Source: Aestuariivita sp049276915 (GTDB taxonomy: Bacteria; Pseudomonadota; Alphaproteobacteria; Rhodobacterales; Rhodobacteraceae). Taken from it: DNA of 64,000 nucleotides. The DNA lies in assembly GCF_049276915.1 (NCBI RefSeq), contig NZ_JBASXK010000170.1, positions 21,262 to 85,261 on the forward strand, given 5' to 3'. This document shows, piece by piece, positions 24,736-32,961 of the stretch; within the stretch, counting starts at the first letter, position 1; every line of letters starts with the position of its first letter. A program made the position numbers and the translations under genes. The notes under the pieces are model-generated. The model saw only the letters and a list, made by a program, of their open reading frames with translations, was not told the origin of the DNA and searched no databases.

Positions 24736-25532
24736 CCGTCGATCTGTTTTGCCATGATCGCGATGGCCTGCTGATAGACGGTCGCTACATTCCATTGCTT
24801 GATCGCGGCGAAATTCGGCTCGCCTTCCTGATACCCGCGCCCGGGGATCCAGCCCTTCTGGCGCAGATAATTGGCGGTGGAGGCCAGCGCATCGCTCTGG
24901 TCATAGAAATCAACCTTGCCATCGCCGTTGGCATCCACGCCATAGGTCATCGCATTGCCGGGCAGGAATTGCGTATGGCCCAGTTCTCCGTGTTTTGCGC
25001 CCCGGGTGTCTCCGGTGATCGTTCCCTGATCGACAAGCAGCAGCGCACCGATGGCGTGGGGCCGGAAGAACTCGGCCCGGCGACAATCAAAGGTGAGCGT
25101 GACAATGGCCGACACGATCTGGCTATCGCCCATGAATCCGCCAAAGGCGGTCTCCATGCCATGAATGGCAATCAGAACACCGGCGGGCACGCCATATTGC
25201 CGCTCGAGGGCTGCATAGAATTCCGGATTGCGCGCTTTGCGCTTCTTGCCCTGCGCCACAATGGTGGCAGAGCCGCGCAGTTCCATGAACTTGTCGAGGC
25301 TATAGCGGAAGGATTTCTGGTTGCGGTCCGCAGAAATGGTGCGCGAGGCATATTGCGCCTGGGACAGGGCCTGCAATCCGCGCGCCTGGACCCCCTGCGT
25401 GCGCGCATAGGCGGCAAAGTCGGATTTCCATGTCTCGAACCCCGCCGATGTATTGCCGCAGCTGAGCGCATGCGCGCCCCCGGCCATCATCACAAGAGAC
25501 ATCGCTACCGCAAGGACATGTGCGCGCATCAT
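24732..25532 (-). CDS. Periplasmic lytic murein transglycosylase, MltB-type
   Basis: 266 residues with an N-terminal signal peptide (hydrophobic run ending GGAHA) and no lipobox. It has the MltB-family core: IAIHGMETAFGGFMG, with the catalytic Glu in METAFG, then LGHTQFLPGNAMTYGVDANGDGKVD and YLRQKGW. It cleaves peptidoglycan glycan strands to 1,6-anhydromuramic products. Two adjacent ATGs (25532, 25529) follow GGAG; I use the first. The DANGDGKVD loop is EF-hand-like, as in several MltB homologues. Confidence 0.88.
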   Translation of the reverse strand: MMRAHVLAVAMSLVMMAGGAHALSCGNTSAGFETWKSDFAAYARTQGVQARGLQALSQAQYASRTISADRNQKSFRYSLDKFMELRGSATIVAQGKKRKARNPEFYAALERQYGVPAGVLIAIHGMETAFGGFMGDSQIVSAIVTLTFDCRRAEFFRPHAIGALLLVDQGTITGDTRGAKHGELGHTQFLPGNAMTYGVDANGDGKVDFYDQSDALASTANYLRQKGWIPGRGYQEGEPNFAAIKQWNVATVYQQAIAIMAKQIDG

Positions 25533-25584
25533 TTCACTCCGAACCACTCAGACACGATCAGAATGACCCGGACAGGTCCGCCGA

Positions 25585-26439
25585 TCAATCCTCTTGCGCC
25601 AAGAGAGCCGCAAGCCCCGCACGATAATCCGGATAGATCAGCCGCACGCCCAACTCATCCTTGATCAGGTCGTTGCGCACACGCTTGCTCTCGGCATAAA
25701 AACTGCGCGCCATGGGTGTCATATCCGCCTCGTCAAAGGCGACGGCGGGGGGTGCCGGCACATCAAGCAACAGCGCTGCATGGGCGATGACATCCTCGGG
25801 CGGTGCCGGATCATCGTCACACAGGTTATAGACCGCTCCGGGGTGGGGACGGTGGATCGAGGCATGCAGCACCTGCGCGATATCATCGACATGGATACGG
25901 CTGAAGACCTGGCCCTCCTTGATGATGCGCCGCGCCGAGCCGTCGCGCACCTTTGCAAATGGCCCGCGACCGGGGCCATAGATCCCGGCCAGACGAAACA
26001 CATGCAAGGGCAAACCGGGAATCGCCTGCCAGGCCTGTTCCGCATCCTTGCGCCACTGCCCGCGTCGGGTCGAGGGCGTCAGGGGCGTGGTCTCATCGAC
26101 CCAGCCGCCCTGGTGGTCGCCATAGACACCCGTGGTCGAGAGATAGCCCGCCCATTCAAGCCGTGAGGCGGCCGCCGCAATCTGATCGCCAAAAGCGGCC
26201 AGAACCGGATCGCCTTCTTCGCTGGGCCCGGCAGAGATCAGGATATGGCTGGCCTGCGCCAATGCGGCCTCGCAGTCCGGGCCGGGAAACAGCAGCGGGA
26301 TCACTCCGCTTTCCCGAATCGCCTCGGCCTTGGCGGGCGCGCGCGTGGTGCCATAGATCGTCCAGCCCTCGGGCAGCAACCGGCGCGCCAGTGCCCGAGC
26401 AGAATAGCCGTGTCCGAATGAAAGCAATGTCTTGGCCAT
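25585..26439 (-). CDS. NAD(P)-binding SDR/epimerase-like protein (YeeZ type)
   Basis: 284 residues of the extended SDR superfamily. The N-terminal fold is LLSFGHGYSARALARRLLP, an atypical glycine motif (GHGYSA). YLSTTGVYGDHQGGWVDE carries the active-site region, and FRLAGIYGPGRGPF and the C-terminal substrate part follow. Family members are annotated as NAD-dependent epimerase/dehydratases of unknown substrate. ATG at 26439 gives the family's usual N-terminus. It diverges from paaA; the shared gap contains an 11-bp inverted repeat. Confidence 0.8.
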   Translation of the reverse strand: MAKTLLSFGHGYSARALARRLLPEGWTIYGTTRAPAKAEAIRESGVIPLLFPGPDCEAALAQASHILISAGPSEEGDPVLAAFGDQIAAAASRLEWAGYLSTTGVYGDHQGGWVDETTPLTPSTRRGQWRKDAEQAWQAIPGLPLHVFRLAGIYGPGRGPFAKVRDGSARRIIKEGQVFSRIHVDDIAQVLHASIHRPHPGAVYNLCDDDPAPPEDVIAHAALLLDVPAPPAVAFDEADMTPMARSFYAESKRVRNDLIKDELGVRLIYPDYRAGLAALLAQED

Positions 26440-26474
26440 GGCCTTTGATGCTCTGCCAGCAGACGCAGCGCAAG

Positions 26475-26512
26475 TGTTACAAAAATCATTTGCCATGACG
26501 TTTTTTGTAACA
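26475..26512. promoter_or_regulatory. Inverted repeat upstream of paaA, likely operator
   Basis: TGTTACAAAAA (26475-26485) and its exact complement TTTTTGTAACA (26502-26512) are separated by 16 bases. They sit 36 bp before the paaA ATG in an AT-rich promoter. The size suits a TetR/GntR-type repressor; the regulator is not in the window. Confidence 0.6.
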
Positions 26513-26547
26513 TATATTTTCAGCACCGGTTTGGAGGAGCCCTCACG

Positions 26548-27531
26548 ATGTATAGCCAAGGCCTGATCGGCGCCGATGGGCGCACGGATGAAACCCCCGA
26601 ATTCCTTGAGGCGTTCCAGAAACGCATCGACGCCGAAGAAAAGATCGAGCCCAATGACGCGATGCCAGAAGGATATCGCCGCACATTGGTGCGCCAGATC
26701 GGCCAGCACGCCCATTCCGAAATCGTCGGCATGCTGCCCGAGGGCAACTGGATCACCCGCGCGCCCTCTCTGCGCCGCAAGGCCGCTTTGCTGGCCAAGG
26801 TGCAGGATGAAGGCGGGCATGGCCTGTATCTTTATGCCGCCGCCGAAACCCTGGGTGTCAGCCGCAAGGACATGACCGAAGAGTTGCTGGACGGGCGCGC
26901 GAAATACTCGTCGATCTTCAACTATCCCACCTTGTCATGGGCCGATATCGGCACGATCGGCTGGCTGGTGGATGGCGCGGCGATCATGAACCAGATCCCC
27001 CTGTGCCGCTGTTCCTATGGCCCCTATGCCCGCGCGATGATCCGCGTGTGCAAGGAGGAAAGCTTCCACCAGCGCCAGGGCTATGAGATCGTCATGACGC
27101 TGGCGCAAGGCACGCCTGAACAAAAGGCGATGGCACAAGACAGCCTCAATCGCTGGTGGTGGCCCTCGATCATGATGTTTGGTCCCCATGATGGGGATTC
27201 GGTGCATGGCGATCAGTCGATGGCATGGAAGATCAAACGGTTCTCCAATGATGAGCTGAGACAGAAATTCATCGATGCGACCGTGCCCCAGGCCGAATAC
27301 CTGGGTCTGACGATCCCTGATCCTGATCTGAAGTGGAACGAGGACAAGGGTGGCTATGATCACGGGCCCATCGACTGGGACGAGTTCTGGCGCGTCGTGA
27401 AGGGTCATGGCCCGATGGCGAAGGACCGGATCAAGGCGCGCAAGGCGGCCTGGGACGAGGGAGCCTGGGTGCGCGAAGCCGCTCTGGCCCATGCCGAGAA
27501 ACGCCGCGCGCGCAAACTGGCCGCAGAGTAG
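26548..27531 (+). CDS. paaA: Phenylacetyl-CoA epoxidase catalytic subunit PaaA
   Basis: 327-residue ferritin-like di-iron oxygenase. In complex with PaaC, PaaB and PaaE it epoxidises the ring of phenylacetyl-CoA, the key step of aerobic phenylacetate breakdown. Iron-ligand segments are visible: QIGQHAHSEIVGMLPE, KVQDEGGHGLYLY and CKEESFHQRQGYEI. A strong GGAGGAG site precedes the ATG. First gene of paaABCDE. Confidence 0.97.
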   Translation: MYSQGLIGADGRTDETPEFLEAFQKRIDAEEKIEPNDAMPEGYRRTLVRQIGQHAHSEIVGMLPEGNWITRAPSLRRKAALLAKVQDEGGHGLYLYAAAETLGVSRKDMTEELLDGRAKYSSIFNYPTLSWADIGTIGWLVDGAAIMNQIPLCRCSYGPYARAMIRVCKEESFHQRQGYEIVMTLAQGTPEQKAMAQDSLNRWWWPSIMMFGPHDGDSVHGDQSMAWKIKRFSNDELRQKFIDATVPQAEYLGLTIPDPDLKWNEDKGGYDHGPIDWDEFWRVVKGHGPMAKDRIKARKAAWDEGAWVREAALAHAEKRRARKLAAE

Positions 27532-27542
27532 ACGTCACATGC

Positions 27543-27574
27543 GGGAGCGAGGGGTACGCCCCCTCGCGCTCCCC
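27543..27574 (+). terminator. GC hairpin between paaA and paaB
   Basis: GGGAGCGAGGGG (27543-27554) can pair with CCCCCTCGCGCTCCC with a two-base bulge around a small loop. It is followed by the dispersed motif ATATTTTCAGCAAGATGAAGG rather than a T-run. It may partly terminate or stabilise RNA, setting the paaA to paaB ratio. Confidence 0.5.
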
Positions 27575-27575
27575 A

Positions 27576-27600
27576 GGAATATTTTCAGCAAGATGAAGGA
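27576..27600. repeat. Dispersed intergenic motif, copy at paaA-paaB
   Basis: ATATTTTCAGCAAGATGAAG occurs here and, with two mismatches, at 5803-5822. A related form, GTATTTGTGACCAGAAAGA, occurs at 17552-17575 and 44604-44626. All are outside genes. Confidence 0.6.
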
Positions 27601-27609
27601 GAGGGTCTC

Positions 27610-27891
27610 ATGACCGGTGAAGTGCCCCTTTGGGAAGTGTTTATCCGCCCACGCAATGGCCTGGCCCACAAGCATGTGGGATCCATCCATGCCGCGGACG
27701 AAGTCATGGCCCTGCAGGCCGCGCGCGATGTCTATACCCGTCGCGGTGAAGGCAATTCGATCTGGGTGGTGCCCTCTGTGGCCATCACCGCAAGCGATCC
27801 GGATCAGGCGGGCGAGAATTTTGAGCCCGGTGAGAAAATCTATCGCCATCCGACATTCTATGACATTCCCGATGAAGTGGGACATATGTGA
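27610..27891 (+). CDS. paaB: Phenylacetyl-CoA epoxidase subunit PaaB
   Basis: 93 residues, the usual PaaB length. Conserved start PLWEVFIRPRNGLAHKHVGS and the central ARDVYTRRGEG are present. PaaB bridges PaaAC heterodimers in the epoxidase. ATG is preceded by GGAGAGGG. The stop TGA overlaps the paaC ATG by one base. Confidence 0.96.
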   Translation: MTGEVPLWEVFIRPRNGLAHKHVGSIHAADEVMALQAARDVYTRRGEGNSIWVVPSVAITASDPDQAGENFEPGEKIYRHPTFYDIPDEVGHM

Positions 27892-28625
27892 TGGCCTTGT
27901 TTGACGCTGTTCTTGAACTGGCGGATGATCATCTGGTTCTGGGCCATCGCCTGAGCGAATGGTGCGGCCATGCGCCGATGCTGGAAGAAGATCTGGCCCT
28001 GCCCAATATGGCGCTGGATCTGATCGGCACGGCGCGCACGCTTTATGACTATGCCGCCACGCTGGAAGGCCAGGGCCGGACCGAGGATGACATGGCCTAT
28101 CTGCGCGGGGAACGGGAGTATCGCAACCTGTTGCTCTGTGAACGCCCGAACGAAGATTTCGCCCATACGATCCTGCGCCAGCTTTATTTCGCCGCCTTCA
28201 TGAAACCCTATTGGGAGGCCGCGCTGAACAGTTCGGATCCGATCATCGCCGGTGTCGCGGGCAAGGCCGTCAAGGAGATGGCCTATCACATCCGCCATGC
28301 GGGGGAATGGGTGATTCGTCTGGGAGATGGCACCGACGAAAGCGCCCGGCGCATGAATGACGCGGTTGAGGCCTTGCATATCTATGTGGGCGAGCTGTTC
28401 GAGGAGAGCGCAGCCGAGGGCCTTGACGCCCTGCCCTCCCGCGCATCCATCCAACCTGCCTGGGACGCCACGGTGGACGAGATCTTTGGCCATGCGCTGC
28501 TGAGCCGTCCCGTCGTGCAGTATCCGCAGACCGGCGGTCGGCGCGGTGTGCATGGTGAAAGCCTGGGGCATCTGCTGGCCGAGATGCAGTCGGTCTATCG
28601 CGCCCATCCGGGGGCGACGTGGTAA
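27891..28625 (+). CDS. paaC: Phenylacetyl-CoA epoxidase structural subunit PaaC
   Basis: 244-residue ferritin-like protein that forms the stable heterodimer with PaaA. Typical features seen: LADDHLVLGHRLSEWCGHAP at the start, then EDLALPNMALDLIGTA and KEMAYHIRHAGEW. ATG at 27891 (TGATG with the paaB stop) is chosen; a GTG one codon earlier also overlaps paaB. The stop is crossed by the start of paaD. Confidence 0.95.
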   Translation: MALFDAVLELADDHLVLGHRLSEWCGHAPMLEEDLALPNMALDLIGTARTLYDYAATLEGQGRTEDDMAYLRGEREYRNLLLCERPNEDFAHTILRQLYFAAFMKPYWEAALNSSDPIIAGVAGKAVKEMAYHIRHAGEWVIRLGDGTDESARRMNDAVEALHIYVGELFEESAAEGLDALPSRASIQPAWDATVDEIFGHALLSRPVVQYPQTGGRRGVHGESLGHLLAEMQSVYRAHPGATW

Positions 28626-29116
28626 GTGCGGCCACCCCTCTGGACGCAGGACGCGCCTGGGCCGCCGCTGCCGCTGTGCCCGATCCCGAGGTGCCCTGCG
28701 TCACGGTCGCCGATCTGGGCATTCTGCGCGATGTGCGCATCGAGGACGGCGTGGCGGTGGCCCGGGTCACACCCACCTATTCGGGTTGCCCTGCGACCCT
28801 CGCCATAGAATTGGCGATTGAGACCGCATTGCTGCAAGTCGGCTTTGACGCCAGGATCGAGCGCGTGCTGTCTCCGGCATGGACGACAAACTGGATCAGC
28901 GATGAGGGCCGCGAAAAGCTGCGCGCCTATGGGATTGCGCCGCCTGAACAGGAAACAGGCTCGAAAATGGCCCTCTTTGGTGAAACAACCGTCCATTGCC
29001 CACGCTGCAACAGCGCCAATACGGAAAAGCTGAGCGAATTCGGGTCGACCGCCTGCAAGGCTCAGTATCGCTGCCTGAGCTGCGCCGAACCCTTTGACTA
29101 TTTCAAATGCATCTGA
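28619..29116 (+). CDS. paaD: PaaD, maturation factor of the phenylacetyl-CoA epoxidase
   Basis: 165 residues. The N-terminal DUF59/MIP18-like domain (DPEVPCVTVADLGILRDV) suggests iron-site assembly. The C-terminal zinc-ribbon-like region has paired cysteines (CPRC, then CLSC and a terminal Cys). PaaD is required for the epoxidase but not part of it. A GTG start overlaps the last codons of paaC by seven bases. Confidence 0.95.
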   Translation: MVSAATPLDAGRAWAAAAAVPDPEVPCVTVADLGILRDVRIEDGVAVARVTPTYSGCPATLAIELAIETALLQVGFDARIERVLSPAWTTNWISDEGREKLRAYGIAPPEQETGSKMALFGETTVHCPRCNSANTEKLSEFGSTACKAQYRCLSCAEPFDYFKCI

Positions 29117-29126
29117 GGAGCCCGCG

Positions 29127-30176
29127 ATGTTCCACGACCTGACAATCAGCGCCGTACACCCCGAAACAGACAGCGCCGTCGCGATCAGTTTCGACGTGCC
29201 TGCCGAACTGGCAGCCGCTTTCGCGTTTGAGCCGGGCCAGTACCTGACCCTGCGTGCCAGCGTGTCTGGGCAGGATATCCGGCGATCCTATTCGATTGCC
29301 AGTGCACCCGGTGAGCCGCTGACCGTGGGTATCAAGCGTGTCGACGACGGGGCGTTCTCGACCTATGCCCAGGACCTCAAGCCCGGCGATACACTGCAGG
29401 TGATGCAGCCCGAGGGCCGTTTCGTCACCAAGGGCGCACGCAAGATCGTTCTGATCGCCTCGGGCTCGGGGATCACGCCGATGGTCTCCATCGCCTCGGA
29501 TGTTCTGGATCAGGGCGGCGAGGTGACGGTGATCTATGGCAACAAGCGCACCGACACGATCATGTTTCGCGACGCTCTGGACGGGTTGAAGGATCGCTAT
29601 CTTGACCGCTTCACGATGATCCATGTGCTGAGCCGCGAACCCCAGGATGTTGCCATTCTGAACGGGCGGATCACCGGAGAGAAGGTGATCGCGCTGGGAC
29701 AGGCCGGAGCGATTGATCTGATCGGCGCGGATGGCGTGTTTCTCTGTGGCCCCGGCGAGATGATCGACGATGTGAGCGCAGCACTTGTCGCCGCAGACAT
29801 CCCCAAAGAGCGCATCCATTTCGAGCGGTTTTACCAGGATGGAGAGGTGCCCCGCGCGCCCAAATCCGCAGCCGCCGAGGCCGCGGCCGCCTCGGGTGTC
29901 GCGGTCGAAGTCATGCTGGATGGAACACGTCGCCTGTTTCGGTTCGAAGCGCAGGATGACACGGTGATCGACGCGGCCGCACGCCAGGGGCTGGAACTGC
30001 CGTTTTCCTGCAAGGGGGGCATGTGTTGTACCTGCCGCTGCAAGGTCGCCGAAGGCAGTGCGGAAATGGCGGTGAATTATTCGCTGGAAGACTGGGAGCT
30101 GAAGGCGGGCTTTACCCTGGCCTGCCAGGCGCGTCCCACCTCAGACAAGCTGGTACTGGATTTCGACGCCGCTTGA
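29127..30176 (+). CDS. paaE: Phenylacetyl-CoA epoxidase reductase PaaE
   Basis: 349 residues. An N-terminal ferredoxin-NADP reductase part has FAD motif RRSYSIAS and NADPH motif GSGITPMVS, then CGPGEMID. The C-terminal plant-type [2Fe-2S] domain has cysteines in SCKGGMCCTCRCKV and a last one in LACQARP. It passes electrons from NADPH to the PaaA di-iron site. ATG at 29127 follows GAGGAG; a longer frame would overlap paaD. Confidence 0.96.
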   Translation: MFHDLTISAVHPETDSAVAISFDVPAELAAAFAFEPGQYLTLRASVSGQDIRRSYSIASAPGEPLTVGIKRVDDGAFSTYAQDLKPGDTLQVMQPEGRFVTKGARKIVLIASGSGITPMVSIASDVLDQGGEVTVIYGNKRTDTIMFRDALDGLKDRYLDRFTMIHVLSREPQDVAILNGRITGEKVIALGQAGAIDLIGADGVFLCGPGEMIDDVSAALVAADIPKERIHFERFYQDGEVPRAPKSAAAEAAAASGVAVEVMLDGTRRLFRFEAQDDTVIDAAARQGLELPFSCKGGMCCTCRCKVAEGSAEMAVNYSLEDWELKAGFTLACQARPTSDKLVLDFDAA

Positions 30177-30207
30177 TCCGAATCGCAGGTCATGAACTTG
30201 ATGGGGC

Positions 30208-30837
30208 ATGACAAGGAAATCGCCAGACCTCGCCGATGCCTATGGGCTCAAAACCTCCGAAGATTCCCGCAAGCTTTATGCGGGATGGGCAGACAGCTAT
30301 GACAGCGATTTTGCCGATCGGCAGGATTACATCCTGCCGCAGGAAACCGCCCGCGCCTTTGTCGAGGCCGGCGGGCATGGCCCCCTTCTGGATGTCGGCG
30401 CAGGCACGGGTCTTTGCGGGGTCGCATTGGCCGGCCACGGGGCCCATCCCATCGACGCGACCGATATCAGCGGCGAGATGCTGGGCCGCGCGATGCTCAA
30501 GGACATCTATCGCGACGCGATAGAGGCGGATCTGACCCAGGGCTTGCCAGTCCCGGAAGGCAGTTATGCCGGCATCATATCCTCGGGCACGTTCACGACG
30601 GGCCATGTCGGGCCGGACGCCATAACCGAGTTGCTGCGCGTCGCCAGACCACAGGCGCTTTTTGCTCTGTCGATCAACGCCAAGCATTATGAAAGCGCGG
30701 GATTCCAGGCCAAGTTCAACGCCCTGGGATCTGACATCACCGATCTGACCCTGAAAGACGTGCCGATCTATGGCCCCAAGGCCAGCGGCGCGCATAGGGA
30801 CGATCGCGCCTATGTGGCGCTGTTCCGCAAAGCCTGA
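30208..30837 (+). CDS. Class I SAM-dependent methyltransferase
   Basis: 209 residues. The N-terminal segment YAGWADSYDSDF and motif I LLDVGAGTGLCGVAL (about residue 60) mark a UbiE/Methyltransf_11-like enzyme. Later motifs DATDISGEML and a variant motif II (IISSGTFTTGHVG) fit the same family. Substrate unknown. It lies 31 bases after paaE on the same strand, so read-through is possible, but methyltransferases are not part of known paa pathways. Confidence 0.82.
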   Translation: MTRKSPDLADAYGLKTSEDSRKLYAGWADSYDSDFADRQDYILPQETARAFVEAGGHGPLLDVGAGTGLCGVALAGHGAHPIDATDISGEMLGRAMLKDIYRDAIEADLTQGLPVPEGSYAGIISSGTFTTGHVGPDAITELLRVARPQALFALSINAKHYESAGFQAKFNALGSDITDLTLKDVPIYGPKASGAHRDDRAYVALFRKA

Positions 30838-30841
30838 GCCC

Positions 30842-32080
30842 TCAGGACAGTTCGTGCGCGATCATCCGCGCGGCGACATCCTGGCCCGTCTGATAGGCAC
30901 CATGTGCCGTGGCCTGCCAGTGCAGGGAAAACATCTCGCCGGCAAAGCCGATGCGCCCGGAGTGCAGCCCGATCAGATCGCGCCGCGCCTGCGCAAATCC
31001 CGGTCGCACGGCGCTATAGGCGCCCTGAACAAAGGGATTGTCCTGCCAGCCTGTCGGGGCCGTGGCCGTGACCTCGTCCATGATGTCGGCACCAAAGGCA
31101 AGTTTGATACGTTCCGTCACAAAGGCGCGCAATCCGTCAGGCCCGTCCCGGCCTGCCTCGCGGGCGGTGCCGCCGCCGATATGCACGATGACCATCTTGT
31201 CCGACCAGTCCAGCAACTGAACATTGATCGGGGATGCCCCTGCGGGTTCGATCGAAAAGAACTGCGTTTCCACCAGACCCGGCAAAGGACGGCGCAATCC
31301 GATCGCCACCTTTTCATAGGATCCGCAGGGCACATGCTGGACGGTTTCCAGGACAGGCTGCACCTCGGGGCTGGAAAACCGGATTGCGCCGGAATTCAGG
31401 ACGTTGGTGGACACGGTAACAATGGCGCTGCGCGCCTCGACCGGACCCTCGGGCGTTTCGACCCGTACCCCTCCGGGTTGTTCGGAAATGGCTGAAACCG
31501 GGACGCCCGTGCGGATCGGCAGGCCCTGCGCCATACGTTCGATCAGATCGCCATAGCCGCTCAGCACAGGCCAGTTGACCTCGGTATCGGCATAATCCCC
31601 ATAGCCCGAGGCGGATTCCAGCTCGGGATCCTCGCTTGCCATCAGTTGCAGCAGATGGCGCACGCCGGGGCCATAGGCACCGGCATCAGGCAGCACCTCG
31701 GACACGGGAATGTCGCGATCCGCGCGCGCGGCCTCATAGACCGCGCCAAAGGCCTCTTCGATATGTTGATTGCTGGCCGTGACCCAGTCCTTGCCCGCCC
31801 AGCGATCATGCAGCCAATACATGAACCGCTTGCGCCGCGTCTGCCGGATATAGCGGGTCCCGACCTTGTCCGCCCAGGGCACCAGCGGGTTCACATCCGC
31901 GCAATGCAGCCAGTGACAGCCCTGATCCCAGGGCAACTCCATTGTCGCCTTGTCCGTAAAGGCCCGCCCCCCGATGCGATCTGCAGCTTCCAGGATGACA
32001 AAGGATTTGCCGGCCGCCTGCAGCGCCAGTCCCGCACCGACACCGGCCGCGCCAGCCCCGACAATCACCACATCCAGCAT
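30842..32080 (-). CDS. Flavin monoamine oxidase-family protein
   Basis: 412 residues with an N-terminal FAD motif VIVGAGAAGVGAGLAL, the GG-doublet region LEAADRIGGRAF, and a C-terminal FAGEMFSLHWQATAHGAYQTG flavin-binding part. It resembles bacterial amine oxidases that act on primary amines or polyamines. It lies 73 bases after the crotonase gene on the same strand and could be the last member of that operon, but the gap makes this uncertain. Convergent with the methyltransferase gene. Confidence 0.85.
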   Translation of the reverse strand: MLDVVIVGAGAAGVGAGLALQAAGKSFVILEAADRIGGRAFTDKATMELPWDQGCHWLHCADVNPLVPWADKVGTRYIRQTRRKRFMYWLHDRWAGKDWVTASNQHIEEAFGAVYEAARADRDIPVSEVLPDAGAYGPGVRHLLQLMASEDPELESASGYGDYADTEVNWPVLSGYGDLIERMAQGLPIRTGVPVSAISEQPGGVRVETPEGPVEARSAIVTVSTNVLNSGAIRFSSPEVQPVLETVQHVPCGSYEKVAIGLRRPLPGLVETQFFSIEPAGASPINVQLLDWSDKMVIVHIGGGTAREAGRDGPDGLRAFVTERIKLAFGADIMDEVTATAPTGWQDNPFVQGAYSAVRPGFAQARRDLIGLHSGRIGFAGEMFSLHWQATAHGAYQTGQDVAARMIAHELS

Positions 32081-32153
32081 CGCATAGCCCCCGTTCCTTT
32101 GAGCGACACCCTAGCATCGCTGCGCGGAATGAAAACAGGCGGCAGAGCTGGTA

Positions 32154-32936
32154 TCAGCGGCCTTTCCAGACAGGATCGCGTTTTTCAGCGAAAGCCCGGG
32201 CACCTTCCAGCTGATCATCACTGGAATAAAGCACATCCACGCTGCGCAATTGCCGCTTGGTGATCCGGTTCATCGCATCCTGGAACTTGGCGTCTTCGGC
32301 GTCGCGCACGATCTCCTTGATCGCGGCATAGACCAGGGGCGGCCCGCTTGCCAACAGCCGCGCCAGTTCCCAGGCGCGCTCCATCAGCCGGTCCGCCGGC
32401 AGGATTTCGTTCACCAGCCCCCAGCGATGGGCTTCGTCGGCGTCAAACCAGCGGCCCGTCAGCAACAGCTCCATCGCGATATGATAGGGGATGCGCTTGG
32501 GCAGTTTCACACTCGCCGCGTCCGCCACGGTGCCCGACCGGATCTCGGGCAGGGCAAAGCTCGCGTGATCGGCCGCAAGGATCATGTCCGCCGACAGGGC
32601 CAGCTCAAGCCCGCCGCCGCAGGCGATCCCGTTCACGGCAGCGATCACCGGCTTGTTGAGATCGCGCAGCTCCTGCAAGCCGCCAAAGCCGCCCACACCG
32701 TAATCGCCGTCGACCGCATCGCCATCGGCTGCCGCCTTGAGATCCCAGCCGGGGCAAAAGAACTTGTCGCCGCCCCCGGTAATGATCGCCACGCGCAGGT
32801 CGGGATCATCGCGAAACCCGGCAAAGACCTCGCCCATCCTGCGAGAGGTCACAAGATCAATCGCATTGGCCTTGGGTCGATCCAGCGTGACCTCAAGAAT
32901 GGCACCCTCGCGCCGTGACTTTATCGGGTCGCTCAT
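32154..32936 (-). CDS. Enoyl-CoA hydratase/isomerase, carnitinyl-CoA dehydratase-like
   Basis: 260-residue crotonase. CoA/oxyanion segments are GGGDKFFCPGWDLKAA and NGIACGGGLELALSADMI, and the catalytic-Glu region is FALPEIRSG. The RWGLVNEIL and LPKRIPYHIAMELLLTGR parts recall CaiD. ATG at 32936 follows GGAGGGTG at good spacing; a longer frame is less likely. The acyl-CoA ligase gene is 25 bases upstream. Role: hydration or dehydration of a CoA-bound chain in the unknown catabolic operon. Confidence 0.88.
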   Translation of the reverse strand: MSDPIKSRREGAILEVTLDRPKANAIDLVTSRRMGEVFAGFRDDPDLRVAIITGGGDKFFCPGWDLKAAADGDAVDGDYGVGGFGGLQELRDLNKPVIAAVNGIACGGGLELALSADMILAADHASFALPEIRSGTVADAASVKLPKRIPYHIAMELLLTGRWFDADEAHRWGLVNEILPADRLMERAWELARLLASGPPLVYAAIKEIVRDAEDAKFQDAMNRITKRQLRSVDVLYSSDDQLEGARAFAEKRDPVWKGR

Positions 32937-32961
32937 CTCACCCTCCCTGCACAAGACTCCA

